A stretch of 64,000 nt of DNA from Leptolyngbyaceae cyanobacterium (GTDB lineage Bacteria > Cyanobacteriota > Cyanobacteriia > Cyanobacteriales > Aerosakkonemataceae): NCBI GenBank assembly GCA_036703985.1, contig DATNQN010000067.1:62001-126000 (forward strand), in the 5' to 3' direction. This document shows, one piece after another, positions 1 to 8,741 of this stretch. The notes below the pieces were generated by a model that made no database searches, was not told where the DNA came from, and saw only the letters and a list, made by a program, of their open reading frames with translations. The position numbers were made by a program, and so were the translations under genes. The first letter of the stretch is position 1. The number at the start of each line of letters is the position of its first letter.

Positions 1-251
1 CTCACACTAATAAGACTCTTTCGGATCGGGTAGAGACTGTTTTTCTGGCTACGTCTACCGAATACGGTTTTTTAAGTAGTAGCGTGGTAAAAGAGATAGC
101 AAGATTCGGCGGTTGTGTCGATCATCTTGTCCCCAAACACGTTGCCCTGGAAATTTACCAAAAATGTTACGCCAAGACACCCCAAGAGTCAGCCCCGACG
201 GTGACGAACCAAATATCCAAGATGAGTCCCAGCGTGGATCGGCAGGCGTAG
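1..251 (+). CDS. coaD: Pantetheine-phosphate adenylyltransferase, 3' end (partial)
   Basis: Reading from base 3 gives an open frame to a TAG at 249-251. It contains [17 protein letters not shown], then [10 protein letters not shown] and [13 protein letters not shown], the well-conserved C-terminal part of CoaD. The enzyme makes dephospho-CoA from phosphopantetheine and ATP, the penultimate step of CoA synthesis. The N-terminal half with the nucleotide-binding HxGH motif lies outside the window. The last 25-30 residues run past the usual CoaD end and overlap the start of the next gene in another frame. The family assignment rests on the recognised C-terminal signature only. Confidence 0.85.
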   Translation, partial: HTNKTLSDRVETVFLATSTEYGFLSSSVVKEIARFGGCVDHLVPKHVALEIYQKCYAKTPQESAPTVTNQISKMSPSVDRQA

Positions 252-838
252 ATATTCAGCGAGAACTCAACCGTTTAGAGGAAATGATTCTCGATAGTCC
301 GCGCATTCCACTGACAGGACGCACGATGGTAGATGAGGAACAGTTGCTAGAACAACTGGATCTGATTCGATTGAATTTACCGAATGCTTTTGAGGAAGCT
401 GAGGCAATTATCCGCGAGAAGGAGGAATTGCTGCTGGCGGCGGAACAGTATGCTCATCAAATTATTGAGAAGGCTGAGCAAAGAGCGGCTCAACTTTTAG
501 ATGAGACGGGTATTGTTCGGCAGGCTAAGCAGGAGGCGCAACAACTGTGGCAAATGGTGCAACAGGAGTGCGAGGCTGCTCAGGAGCAGACTTTGGCGGA
601 AATTGAACGGACGCATCGGGAAGCTCAACAGGAGTTGGAGGAGATCCGATCGAAAGCTATTGCAGAGGCAGAAGCGATTCAAAAGGGTGCTGATGAATAT
701 GCGGAAAGGACTCTGACTAATATCGAGCAGCAAATGAACGAGATGCTGCGGATCGTTCGCAACGGACGCCAGCAACTTCAATTGGGTGATTCTTCTTCTC
801 AAACTCGTTCTTCCCCGATTCCGCCTAAGAAGGTTTGA
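164..838 (+). CDS. Coiled-coil DivIVA-like / ATP-synthase-b-like cyanobacterial protein
   Basis: A 224-residue soluble protein with no membrane segment. After a polar N-terminus comes an ordered block ([18 protein letters not shown]), then about 130 residues of Glu/Gln/Ala-rich heptad pattern, and a Ser/Pro tail ending PPKKV. This is the build of cyanobacterial proteins annotated as DivIVA-domain or F0F1-b-like and often found next to coaD. A longer start at 113 exists, but the ATG at 164 gives the N-terminus MLRQD and a shorter overlap with coaD (88 bases). A scaffold role is likely from the coiled coil, but no function is shown by the sequence. Confidence 0.7.
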   Translation: MLRQDTPRVSPDGDEPNIQDESQRGSAGVDIQRELNRLEEMILDSPRIPLTGRTMVDEEQLLEQLDLIRLNLPNAFEEAEAIIREKEELLLAAEQYAHQIIEKAEQRAAQLLDETGIVRQAKQEAQQLWQMVQQECEAAQEQTLAEIERTHREAQQELEEIRSKAIAEAEAIQKGADEYAERTLTNIEQQMNEMLRIVRNGRQQLQLGDSSSQTRSSPIPPKKV

Positions 839-966
839 GGGAGAGTGGAGAGAAGTCGAAAGTCAAGCATGAAATTCTTTTAATTTTTTACTTCAGACTT
901 CATCCTTCAGACTTTATCCTTCTCAATGCCCTGTTTAGTCATTAGCAGTTATCGTCAGCCATTAAA

Positions 967-2253
967 ATGAAGTTACTTTGTTTGAGCAACGGTCATGGGG
1001 AAGATGCGATCGCAATTCGCATTTTGCAGAAATTACAGCAGCATCCCAATGCCCCTAAGTTAGCTGCCCTGCCAATTGTCGGTGAGGGTCAAGCTTATAC
1101 TGAATTGGGCATCCCCATTATCGCGCCTACTCGGAAAATGCCTTCCGGTGGCTTTATTTATATGGACGGGCGTCATTTATGGCGCGATTTGCGAAGTGGC
1201 TTGCTGCAACTGCTTTGGTGGCAGTTTAAAGCTGTACAGGGTTGGAAACAGCAGGGAGGTGCGATTTTAGCGGTTGGGGATATCGTGCCATTGTTGTTAG
1301 CTTGGTTGAGTGGCGCTCCCTATGCTTTTGTCGGCACTGCTAAGTCGGAGTACTACCTGCGTGATGAGGCGGGAATGCTACCTAGAAAATCCCGCGTTCA
1401 GCGTTCGGAAGGTTGGTCGGGATCGGTTTATCTGCCTTGGGAACGTTGGCTGATGAGTCACAAACGTTGTAAGGGGGTGTTTCCGAGAGATAGCTTGACG
1501 ACGGAAACTTTGCTGAAATGGTCTATCCCGGCTTTCGATTTGGGAAATCCGATGATGGATGATTTGGAGGGGAAAATTGCCAAGTCAGCTTTTTATAATT
1601 TAGATGCGGATAAGGAAGAACAAGCGCGATCGCTTCACGTTACTCTTCTTCCAGGTTCTAGACCGCCAGAAGCTTATCGAAATTGGGAAGAAATTTTGTT
1701 GGCGGTGAATGGAATTAGGGAAAGTTTTCGTCATCGAGGAGCGGTATTTTTAGGGGCGATCGCACCTACGCTGAGTTTAGACCCTTTGCGGGAAGCTTTG
1801 GAGGCGCAAGGCTGGCAAATGCAAACTCAAGTATCGGAAGCTTCTGAATTACCGATTAATGACGCCAGCGCATCAGTATTTCATCAGGGAAAATCTACAT
1901 TAATTTTGAGCCAGCGAGCTTTTAGCGATTGTTTACAGCAAGGTGATTTTGCGATCGCGATGGCGGGAACGGCTACCGAGCAATTTGTTGGTTTAGGAAA
2001 ACCTGCGATCGCGATCCCTGGCAAAGGCCCACAATTCACCCCTGCCTTTGCAGAAGCTCAATCTCGCTTACTGGGGCCATCCTTAATTTTAGTCGAACAA
2101 CCCACCGCAGTTGCCGCTACCATTCAATCTTTATTACGCGATCCAGACCGTTTGCAATTAATCGCTGAAAATGGTGTCCGTAGAATGGGAAAACCCGGAT
2201 CTGCTCAACGAATTGCTGACTGTTTAATTGATAAATTGGTGATTGGTCATTAG
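967..2253 (+). CDS. Lipid-A-disaccharide synthase-related protein (LpxB-like)
   Basis: 428 residues. The start MKLLCLSNGHGEDAIAIRI and the C-terminal MAGTATEQFVGLGKPAIAIPG match the cyanobacterial LpxB-related family (TIGR03492 type), a GT-B glycosyltransferase fold. The second motif lies where the donor nucleotide-sugar site of GT-B enzymes is. Most cyanobacteria lack classical lipid A, so the substrate is unknown and the lpxB name should not be used. It lies 128 bases after the coiled-coil gene on the same strand. A possible terminator lies at 2475-2509. Confidence 0.8.
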   Translation: MKLLCLSNGHGEDAIAIRILQKLQQHPNAPKLAALPIVGEGQAYTELGIPIIAPTRKMPSGGFIYMDGRHLWRDLRSGLLQLLWWQFKAVQGWKQQGGAILAVGDIVPLLLAWLSGAPYAFVGTAKSEYYLRDEAGMLPRKSRVQRSEGWSGSVYLPWERWLMSHKRCKGVFPRDSLTTETLLKWSIPAFDLGNPMMDDLEGKIAKSAFYNLDADKEEQARSLHVTLLPGSRPPEAYRNWEEILLAVNGIRESFRHRGAVFLGAIAPTLSLDPLREALEAQGWQMQTQVSEASELPINDASASVFHQGKSTLILSQRAFSDCLQQGDFAIAMAGTATEQFVGLGKPAIAIPGKGPQFTPAFAEAQSRLLGPSLILVEQPTAVAATIQSLLRDPDRLQLIAENGVRRMGKPGSAQRIADCLIDKLVIGH

Positions 2254-2586
2254 TGATTGGTCATTGGGAAAAGTTTCGACAAATATAGAACTTATTATTG
2301 TGTCCGGTAGCATCGGTAGTGTAAGAACGATCTTGAGGATTGTCTGTACTGAATCGTTGATTAAATTTTCACCACAGATGAAAACAGATAAACACAGATG
2401 AACACAGATGCGAGTGCAAATTTTTCCGCTACCGATGCAACCGGACATGATATTACGCAATCACTAAAAGAAGTAAAAAGCTCAAAGCTTTATGCTACAT
2501 AGCTTTTTTATTTTCACCCCCTCACCCCCTCATTCCTTCGTTAAAATGCGTAAGTCCTAAAATATTCTCCCCATTCTCTTATTTCA
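2254..2586. repeat. Intergenic region with a dispersed CACAGATGAACACAGAT-type repeat
   Basis: No convincing gene is present. Around 2365-2410 there is a short direct repeat built on ACAGATGAA / ACAGATAAACACAGATG units, a simple-repeat family common in bacterial intergenic DNA. The 78-residue leftward frame here is a chance opening across the repeat. The stretch separates convergent genes: the LpxB-like gene on + and the DUF3237 gene on -. Confidence 0.5.
2475..2509. terminator. Possible bidirectional hairpin terminator
   Basis: AAAAAGCT (2475-2482) and AGCTTTTTT (2501-2509) form an 8-bp stem with an 18-base loop. It ends in a T run on + and is preceded by an A run that becomes a T run on -. 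It lies between convergent genes, where such a terminator is expected. The stem is AT-rich and the loop long, so support is modest. Confidence 0.35.
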
Positions 2587-3048
2587 TTACCTAACTGCAT
2601 AGATGTCATACTCGACTTCTGAACGATCTAAAAAAGCTTGACCAATTCCGATACAAAATAAGCGATTGAGCCATTTGTAATCTGGGTGAGCGGTATGATA
2701 ACGAGGAGCGATCCGTAATGGAAATTGCAGTGGTATTTCTTGGTTCAAAAAGTTTTGATAGCCATCTTCTCCCAGATCGTAAATTCCCAAGTAAGTTGTG
2801 TAGATTAATGCTCCATCATCAGTTTCAAAAGTAGTTCTTACATCGATTAAACCCACACCATCAGGGCGAATAGTTACCCAGTCTCCGCCTACAGGGAGGA
2901 CTTTTCCATTCATTTTTGGGCCTTTCACTAATCCACTGGCAAAATAAGCATTAGCCCGAATTCCTTCTGGGAGAGGTGTAATCACTTCAAAAGGGTTTTT
3001 CAGAGTTATGGTGTAAGAAAAGAGATGTTCTAATTTGTAATCAAACAT
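2587..3048 (-). CDS. DUF3237 (UPF0311) family protein
   Basis: 153 residues with the family layout: [11 protein letters not shown] near the N-terminus, then [20 protein letters not shown], then [13 protein letters not shown], and an RTH-like segment ([16 protein letters not shown]) before the C-terminus. The fold is a small beta-barrel; no reaction is established. No signal peptide. The ATG at 3048 has AGGA six bases upstream. It is followed by no obvious partner and preceded by the GFA-family gene on the same strand (67-base gap), so the two may be co-transcribed. Confidence 0.8.
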   Translation of the reverse strand: MFDYKLEHLFSYTITLKNPFEVITPLPEGIRANAYFASGLVKGPKMNGKVLPVGGDWVTIRPDGVGLIDVRTTFETDDGALIYTTYLGIYDLGEDGYQNFLNQEIPLQFPLRIAPRYHTAHPDYKWLNRLFCIGIGQAFLDRSEVEYDIYAVR

Positions 3049-3115
3049 ATTTTTATCCTGGTTGTAAAGTTGCGATCGATCTGTAGAATACCGTTCGTTA
3101 TTTGGATGGAAAGTT

Positions 3116-3529
3116 TCAAAATGTAGATGGCATTTTTGGACAACTCGGTAATGAATGATTTATCGTGTCCCAAGAGTGCCCGCTATCGGTGTAAAGGACT
3201 ATTTGAGGCTTAAAAATGCTCGGATCGTCGAGACTTCCTACCTTAAGAGCGAAGATATCTGGCATCGCATCAAGCAAGGTGTACAAAGGTGAACCACAAA
3301 TTGAACAAAAGGCACGTCTTTTGGTATTTCCGCTATCTGCTTTAGTAACATAATGAGTCGGATTACCAGATAATTTGACGGCATTTTTGGGAAATACTAA
3401 GGCTGATGCGTGACCAGATCCGGTAGATTCTTGGCAATCCCTACATTGACAATGAGCCATCTGTAAAGGTTCTGCGGAAATTTCATACCGAATTGCTTTG
3501 CAAGTACATCCACCCGTGTAAGTTTTCAT
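3116..3529 (-). CDS. GFA-family (CENP-V/GFA fold) zinc protein
   Basis: 137 residues. The zinc-binding pattern is clear: [11 protein letters not shown] near residue 7, CQCRDCQ near residue 27, and [10 protein letters not shown] near residue 94, matching the Cys sets of the glutathione-dependent formaldehyde-activating family. Most members have no proven glutathione or formaldehyde activity, so only the fold and zinc sites are claimed. The ATG at 3529 has AGGA seven bases upstream. It is divergent from the NB-ARC/WD40 gene. Confidence 0.85.
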   Translation of the reverse strand: MKTYTGGCTCKAIRYEISAEPLQMAHCQCRDCQESTGSGHASALVFPKNAVKLSGNPTHYVTKADSGNTKRRAFCSICGSPLYTLLDAMPDIFALKVGSLDDPSIFKPQIVLYTDSGHSWDTINHSLPSCPKMPSTF

Positions 3530-3688
3530 GATGTTTTCCTGCTGATAATGTAAGGTTGAAATGAGTTAAATTCAACCTATTTGATTGGATATTTGCTTAA
3601 CTTGAATTAGTGCTAATGAATTTACGATGTCTTATTTTTTAAAGTATGTCCAGGAAAGTAAGCAACTTAAGTTTGCAACTTAAGCAGA

Positions 3689-3775
3689 CCTAACCCCCCC
3701 GACCCCCCTTCCCTGCAAGGGAAAGGGGGAGTAATTCTCCCCTCTCCTTGCAGGAGAGGGTTTGGGGGAGAGGTC
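3689..3775 (-). repeat. GC-rich palindromic element, intergenic copy
   Basis: About 87 bases of paired C-runs and G-runs with small stem-loops around TTGCAGG and CCTGCAAGG. Read on the minus strand it is nearly the same as the copy inside the NRPS gene at 57859-57948, including the outer GACCTCTCCCCCAA and GGGGTTAGG ends. It sits in the divergent spacer between the GFA gene and the NB-ARC/WD40 gene. The rest of the 3530-3858 spacer is AT-rich with no gene. Confidence 0.8.
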
Positions 3776-3858
3776 AAATTGTGTTATGAAGATCGGCAAC
3801 TTATGATAAGTCGGAAAATGTACAATACAGTCAAACTTCCCAGTTGGCAACCAGAAGG

Positions 3859-6800
3859 ATGGCTAAACCGACTCGAAACCTCAAACGCAAACGGGGTGTG
3901 ATTCTCTCGCCACAAGGTTGGCAGCGTCTCCAGGAAGCTCAAGAACGATCGCAAATCAAAGCCAATCATAGAATGCCTTACACCCTAGAAGATTTAAGTG
4001 CTTTGACAGGGTTAAGCGTGCGATCGCTCAGTAAAGTTCGCGGTTGTAAAGAAGCAGTCGATCGCCAAACTCTCGAAGATTACTTTCGCGCTTTCGATCT
4101 TACCCTGACAGAAAGTGACTATATCCAGCCAGATGAGCAATTATCAGTTATTCCGATTCAACAAGATTGGGGAGAAGCGCTGGATGTTTCTCGATTCTAC
4201 GGGCGTAATGAAGAACTTTATACCTTAAAACAGTGGATTTGTCAAGATTACTGCCGATTGGTAGGGATTTTTGGCATGGGGGGAATGGGAAAAACTGCTT
4301 TATCGGTCAAATTTGCAGAACAAGTGCAGCAACAGTTTACCTATGTTATTTGGCGCAGTTTGCGTAACGCGCCAACTCTGAAAATGCTGCTGGGTGAATT
4401 AGTCTGCTTTTTGTCAGAACAACAAGATGCTGAAGCGGAGATCGGTAATTTCCTTCAATGTTTGCGAAATGCTCGCTGTTTGGTGATTTTGGATAACTTA
4501 GAGACGATTTTACAGGGAGGCGATCGCGTCGGACAATACCTCGATAATTACGAGGAATATGGGGAACTTTTCCGAATAGTTGCCGAAAGCCGCCATCAAA
4601 GTTGTTTGATGTTAACAAGTAGAGAAAAACCAGGGGAAATTGCCCAATTTGAAGGTATTGAATTGGCTGTGCGCTCTCTACAATTGAAAGGTTCACCAGA
4701 AGCAACGCAAGGGTTAATTGCCGCAACGGGATTACAAGGAACTCAGGCAGAAATTCAGCAGTTGAGCGATCGCTATGGCAATAATCCATTAGCTTTAAAG
4801 ATTGTTTCAACCTCGATTCGCGATTTGTTTGATGGCGAAATAGGCACATTTTTAGAGCAAGATACTTTCGTCTTTAATGGATTGCGCCGACTGTTAGATC
4901 GGCAGTTCGATCGTCTTTCTGCTTTAGAGCGATCGATAATGTATTGGTTGGCGATTAATCGGGAGTGGACGAGTATAACCGAATTGGCAGAAGATATGAT
5001 TCCGATTGTCTCGAAAGCTAATTTATTAGAAGCATTGGAATCGTTGCGCTGGCGAAGTCTGATCGAAAACAAATCTAGTAACTACACCCAACAACCCGTT
5101 GTAATGGAATATGTCAGCGAGAAATTGATTCAACAGGTAACTAATGAACTAATTAATCAAAACATTGAAATTTTACACAATCATGCTCTATTGAAAACAA
5201 CCGCCAAAGAATATATCCGAGAAAGTCAAAGCCGATTAATTTTACAACCAATTGCTGATTTATTGATAAGTAATTTTAATTCTCTTTCTGCTTTAGAACA
5301 ATACCTTCAAAACCTGCTAACCCAACTGCGGGATACTTCAGTAAAAAGTTACGCATCTGGAAACATAATCAACTTGGTTCAAAATTTCAATATAGATTTA
5401 ACTGGTTGGGATTTTTCAGGTTTAAGCGTATGGCACGCTTATTTACAAGGAATTCATTTGCAACGAGTGAATTTTCAGAATGCCGATTTGTCTAAATCTG
5501 TTTTCACGCAAACTTTTGGTAGCGCTCAAACGATTTGTTTTAGCCCAGACGATCGACTTTTGGCAATGGGAGATAACACTTATCAAATTTGGATAATACA
5601 AGTTGCAGATGGACAAATTCAACAAACGCTTCAGGGACATAGCGACTGGGTGCGATCGCTCAAATTTAGCTCCGATGGACAACTCTTAGCAAGTGGCAGC
5701 GATGACTGCACGATTAAACTTTGGGATATCGCTACTGGTCAAGTTTTGCAAACATTACGAGGACACGCTTATTCAGTTCATGCTGTTGCCTTTAGTCCAG
5801 ATGGCAATCTATTAGCAAGTGGTAGTACTGATGGTCTTATTAAAATTTGGGATATTTCAACTTATCGGTGTTTAAAAACCCTTCAAGGACATAATAGTTG
5901 TATCCATTCAGTTGCTTTTAGTCCTGGGGGTAATCTTTTAGCGAGTGCCAGTTCAGATGCGACTATTCGCTTGTGGAATTATCAAAAAAATGAATGTTGG
6001 AAAATTCTGGTCGGACATTGCGATCGCATTTGGTCGATTGCTTGGAGTTTAGACGATCGAACTCTCGTAAGTGGCAGCGCCGATCGAACTGTGAAAGTTT
6101 GGCAGGTGGAAACAGGAAAATGTCTGAAAACTATTCAAGCACAAGAAAGTTCGGTACTTTCAGTGGCGTTTAATCCAGAAGAAAATTTAGTTGCTAGCAG
6201 CAGTGACGATCGAACTATCAAACTTTGGAATATCCAAACTGGAAACTGCGAGAAAACCTTTCAGGGACATCAAAATTGGATCAATACAATTGCTTTTAGT
6301 CACAATGGACTTTTACTGGCTAGCGGTTGCGCGGATCAAACCGTTAAACTTTGGAACGTGCAAACAGGAGATTGTTGGAAAACCCTACGAGGTTATACAG
6401 GCGAAGTGCTTTCAATTGCCCTTCATCCCGATAGTAGGAGATTAGTTAGTAGCGGGATAGAAAGTGCGATCGAACTTTGGGATCTGCACGAGGGTAAAGT
6501 TCTGAAAACACTGCCAACTCATACATGGACAGTTACCACAGAATTCAGCCCAAACGGTCAACTTCTTGCGAGTGGGGGAAGTGAAAAAATTATCAACCTT
6601 TGGGATAGCAATACGGGGCAATTGTGGAAAAGTTTAAAAGGTCATTCCGGTTCTGTTTGGTGCGTAAGTTGGCATCCGAATCACCAATTGTTAGCCAGCA
6701 GTAGCGTTGACCAAACAATTCGCATTTGGAACGTGCAAACGGGAGAATGTTTGCACGTTCTTCAAGGGCATACTAACTGGGTAATCGCAGTTGCTTGGAG

Positions 6801-7575
6801 CCCCGACGGTAGAATGCTGGCGAGTGCTAGTAGCGATCGAACTGTCAGGTTGTGGGATGTCCTGGCGATCGACCCCTCCCCAACCCCTCCCCTGCAAGGA
6901 GAGGGGCTTAAAGACTCCCCCTTCCCTACTAGGGAAGCAGGGATCGACCCCTCCCCAACCCTACCAGGAGAGGGGCTTAGAAGCTCCCCCTTCCCTAGTA
7001 GGGAAGGGGGCTGGGGGGTTAGGTTTTCCGAATTCACTAACACTATCTGCAAAATACTCATCGGACACGAACAACGGGTGGTTACGGTAGCCTGGAGTCC
7101 CGATAATCAACTGGTGGCGAGTGGTGGGGTAGACCAAGCTATAAGAGTATGGAATGTTACCACAGGCAATTGTCTGATAACTTTGCCAGGACACAACGGT
7201 CAAATACATTCGGTTGCATTCAGTCCAGATGGGCGTTTTTTGGCAAGTGCCAGTGGCGATCGCACAATAAAATTATGGAATATTGCCACAGGAAAAGAAG
7301 AACGTACCTTTCACGGACATACTAATCAAGTCCGCATGGTTTTGTTTACTCTTGATGGAAAATACCTGATTAGTGGCAGTTCCGATGAAACAATTAAGCT
7401 TTGGGATGTTCAAACGAGGGAGTGTGTCAAAACGCTCAAAGCCGATCGCCCTTATGAGAAAATGAATATTACAGGAGTTACTGGCATTACAGAAGCTCAG
7501 AAAGCGATGTTAAAAATGTTGGGTGCGATGAGTTATTCTGAATCAGATGTAGAAACGGATATTTCTAAATCGTAG
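3859..7575 (+). CDS. NB-ARC NTPase with WD40 propellers (STAND family)
   Basis: 1238 residues. Residues 1-85 are a basic helical N-terminus with a helix-turn-helix look ([17 protein letters not shown]). An NB-ARC domain follows, with Walker [11 protein letters not shown] near 140 and Walker B-like LVILDNLE near 210. A short pentapeptide-like stretch ([17 protein letters not shown]) precedes about 14 WD40 repeats from residue 553, enough for two seven-bladed propellers. STAND proteins of this build sense a ligand with the repeats and oligomerise with ATP; the ligand is unknown. A TTG at 3844 is an alternative start; the ATG at 3859 was chosen although its AGAAGG is very close. Residues about 1005-1055 come from a palindromic repeat lying between two WD40 blades. 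The 3' end overlaps the convergent CIS tail gene by 43 bases. Confidence 0.9.
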   Translation: MAKPTRNLKRKRGVILSPQGWQRLQEAQERSQIKANHRMPYTLEDLSALTGLSVRSLSKVRGCKEAVDRQTLEDYFRAFDLTLTESDYIQPDEQLSVIPIQQDWGEALDVSRFYGRNEELYTLKQWICQDYCRLVGIFGMGGMGKTALSVKFAEQVQQQFTYVIWRSLRNAPTLKMLLGELVCFLSEQQDAEAEIGNFLQCLRNARCLVILDNLETILQGGDRVGQYLDNYEEYGELFRIVAESRHQSCLMLTSREKPGEIAQFEGIELAVRSLQLKGSPEATQGLIAATGLQGTQAEIQQLSDRYGNNPLALKIVSTSIRDLFDGEIGTFLEQDTFVFNGLRRLLDRQFDRLSALERSIMYWLAINREWTSITELAEDMIPIVSKANLLEALESLRWRSLIENKSSNYTQQPVVMEYVSEKLIQQVTNELINQNIEILHNHALLKTTAKEYIRESQSRLILQPIADLLISNFNSLSALEQYLQNLLTQLRDTSVKSYASGNIINLVQNFNIDLTGWDFSGLSVWHAYLQGIHLQRVNFQNADLSKSVFTQTFGSAQTICFSPDDRLLAMGDNTYQIWIIQVADGQIQQTLQGHSDWVRSLKFSSDGQLLASGSDDCTIKLWDIATGQVLQTLRGHAYSVHAVAFSPDGNLLASGSTDGLIKIWDISTYRCLKTLQGHNSCIHSVAFSPGGNLLASASSDATIRLWNYQKNECWKILVGHCDRIWSIAWSLDDRTLVSGSADRTVKVWQVETGKCLKTIQAQESSVLSVAFNPEENLVASSSDDRTIKLWNIQTGNCEKTFQGHQNWINTIAFSHNGLLLASGCADQTVKLWNVQTGDCWKTLRGYTGEVLSIALHPDSRRLVSSGIESAIELWDLHEGKVLKTLPTHTWTVTTEFSPNGQLLASGGSEKIINLWDSNTGQLWKSLKGHSGSVWCVSWHPNHQLLASSSVDQTIRIWNVQTGECLHVLQGHTNWVIAVAWSPDGRMLASASSDRTVRLWDVLAIDPSPTPPLQGEGLKDSPFPTREAGIDPSPTLPGEGLRSSPFPSREGGWGVRFSEFTNTICKILIGHEQRVVTVAWSPDNQLVASGGVDQAIRVWNVTTGNCLITLPGHNGQIHSVAFSPDGRFLASASGDRTIKLWNIATGKEERTFHGHTNQVRMVLFTLDGKYLISGSSDETIKLWDVQTRECVKTLKADRPYEKMNITGVTGITEAQKAMLKMLGAMSYSESDVETDISKS
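6871..7023 (+). repeat. Two tandem palindromic elements inside the WD40 gene
   Basis: Unit 1 (about 6871-6942) and unit 2 (about 6946-7023) share the pattern CCCCTCCCCAACCC, GGAGAGGGGCTT, CTCCCCCTTCCCT, AGGGAAG. They are translated in frame as [31 protein letters not shown] and [11 protein letters not shown] between two WD40 repeats. The element belongs to the same family as the copies at 3689, 33811 and 57859. Confidence 0.85.
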
Positions 7576-8570
7576 CTACAAAAAGCAGGCTTTTCTCTTT
7601 CTATGACGCCTCTTACCAATCGTTCATCAATCAATTGACCTGCCTCCGGACGCAAGCGAACCATAAAGTGAAACGGACGACCGCCTCCCAGCATAGCATC
7701 TTCACCGAGCATTGCTTTTCCCATCACAAAACCAAGGCTAAAAACTTCTTCTATAGCGATATGTTTTTCAGCTTCTGGTAAATCTTCATCTAAAGGCAAT
7801 CCCGTATAAAGATGGAGGTAATAACGCAATCCCCGGCGCGTTCCATGCCAGCGATAAAGAGTTACGGCGTTGCGAATCAGACGGCGTTGCTGTTGGGAAT
7901 CCCAACGAGGATCGATCGGCCAAGCTACCCATTGTGCGATAAAAGGTAGCATTGCTTCCGGTGCTGTCAAGGGGTCTAAATATGCCCAAAGCACGTCTAT
8001 TGTTTGAACGCTGGGGTCGAAAGCTTGCTCGAAAATGGAGATAAATCTCTCCATAAAATCGATTTCTCGATAAATAGCTGGCAAAAAATTCAGGTAAGAA
8101 CTGCCAGGACGGATGCAAAGGTTAAAAATTCGATATCCAATTAATTGTTGTTGGGTTCCTTCTTCCAGGTAAACGTTAACTTGAGCTTCGTAATTGATTT
8201 GCAAGCGAGTGCGATCGTCTCTCAAGGCTAACCGATCTTCAAAGAAATTTTCTGGTACTTGAAATATCAGAGATTTTTCAAGTTTGCCATTTGCATTTAT
8301 TTCTTCTGCTTCTTCTTGATGCCAATTACACCAACTTTTGGCAAAATCCCCTTCAATTTCCAACTTCCAGCGCAGGGGACGAGCGCTCAAGTTTTCCAAT
8401 TGTACCAACATTTCACCTGGTTCTCCCGGACGAAGAAGCAAGTTATTGGCAACTGGTTGTTCTTTGCTATTAGCAGAAAAACTTGCTAATGCGGAAGCTT
8501 CGCTTGCTTCCGGTGGCTGCATGGAGGCAAGTTTTAAGGCGATGGAGGGGCGGTAATTGGATGGAGTCAT
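7533..8570 (-). CDS. CIS baseplate/tail protein I-like (phage tail protein, P2 gpI type)
   Basis: 345 residues. The N-terminal 150 residues look like a beta-rich domain. From about residue 160 comes the tail-protein signature [11 protein letters not shown], then [18 protein letters not shown] and [19 protein letters not shown], typical of the phage tail protein family found at the 3' end of CIS and phage baseplate operons. It would sit at the baseplate periphery next to the gp6/J protein. It is the last gene of the leftward CIS array, 171 bases after the J gene. It overlaps the WD40 gene tail to tail. Confidence 0.8.
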   Translation of the reverse strand: MTPSNYRPSIALKLASMQPPEASEASALASFSANSKEQPVANNLLLRPGEPGEMLVQLENLSARPLRWKLEIEGDFAKSWCNWHQEEAEEINANGKLEKSLIFQVPENFFEDRLALRDDRTRLQINYEAQVNVYLEEGTQQQLIGYRIFNLCIRPGSSYLNFLPAIYREIDFMERFISIFEQAFDPSVQTIDVLWAYLDPLTAPEAMLPFIAQWVAWPIDPRWDSQQQRRLIRNAVTLYRWHGTRRGLRYYLHLYTGLPLDEDLPEAEKHIAIEEVFSLGFVMGKAMLGEDAMLGGGRPFHFMVRLRPEAGQLIDERLVRGVIEREKPAFCSYDLEISVSTSDSE

Positions 8571-8660
8571 TAATTGATTTTAGATTTTGGATTTTGGATT
8601 AATTAGATGTTTTTAATTACCAATATGCTATAGCGATCTTAAATGAGTTGCGAACCACTA

Positions 8661-8706
8661 AACCCCACCCAACCCTCCCCTTAGTAAGGGGAGGGCTAGG
8701 ATGGGG
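8661..8706. repeat. Short GC-rich palindromic element between baseplate genes
   Basis: AACCCTCCCC and GGGGAGGGCT flank TTAGTAA, giving a near-perfect hairpin, with outer CCCCACCC / GGATGGGG. It is a shorter relative of the other palindromic elements and lies in the spacer between the J and tail protein I genes. It could act as a transcript-stabilising hairpin, which is inference. Confidence 0.6.
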
Positions 8707-8741
8707 TCGATTACTTAAATAGGATCGCTATATAATACATT

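Noticed and set aside
2224-2460. Leftward 78-codon frame with CTRICVHLCLSVFICGE
   Set aside because: Produced by the ACAGATGAA simple repeat; no start context and no family.
6762-7209. Overlapping frames on both strands around the palindromic repeats
   Set aside because: GC-rich palindromes keep several frames open by chance; the WD40 protein reading is supported on both sides.
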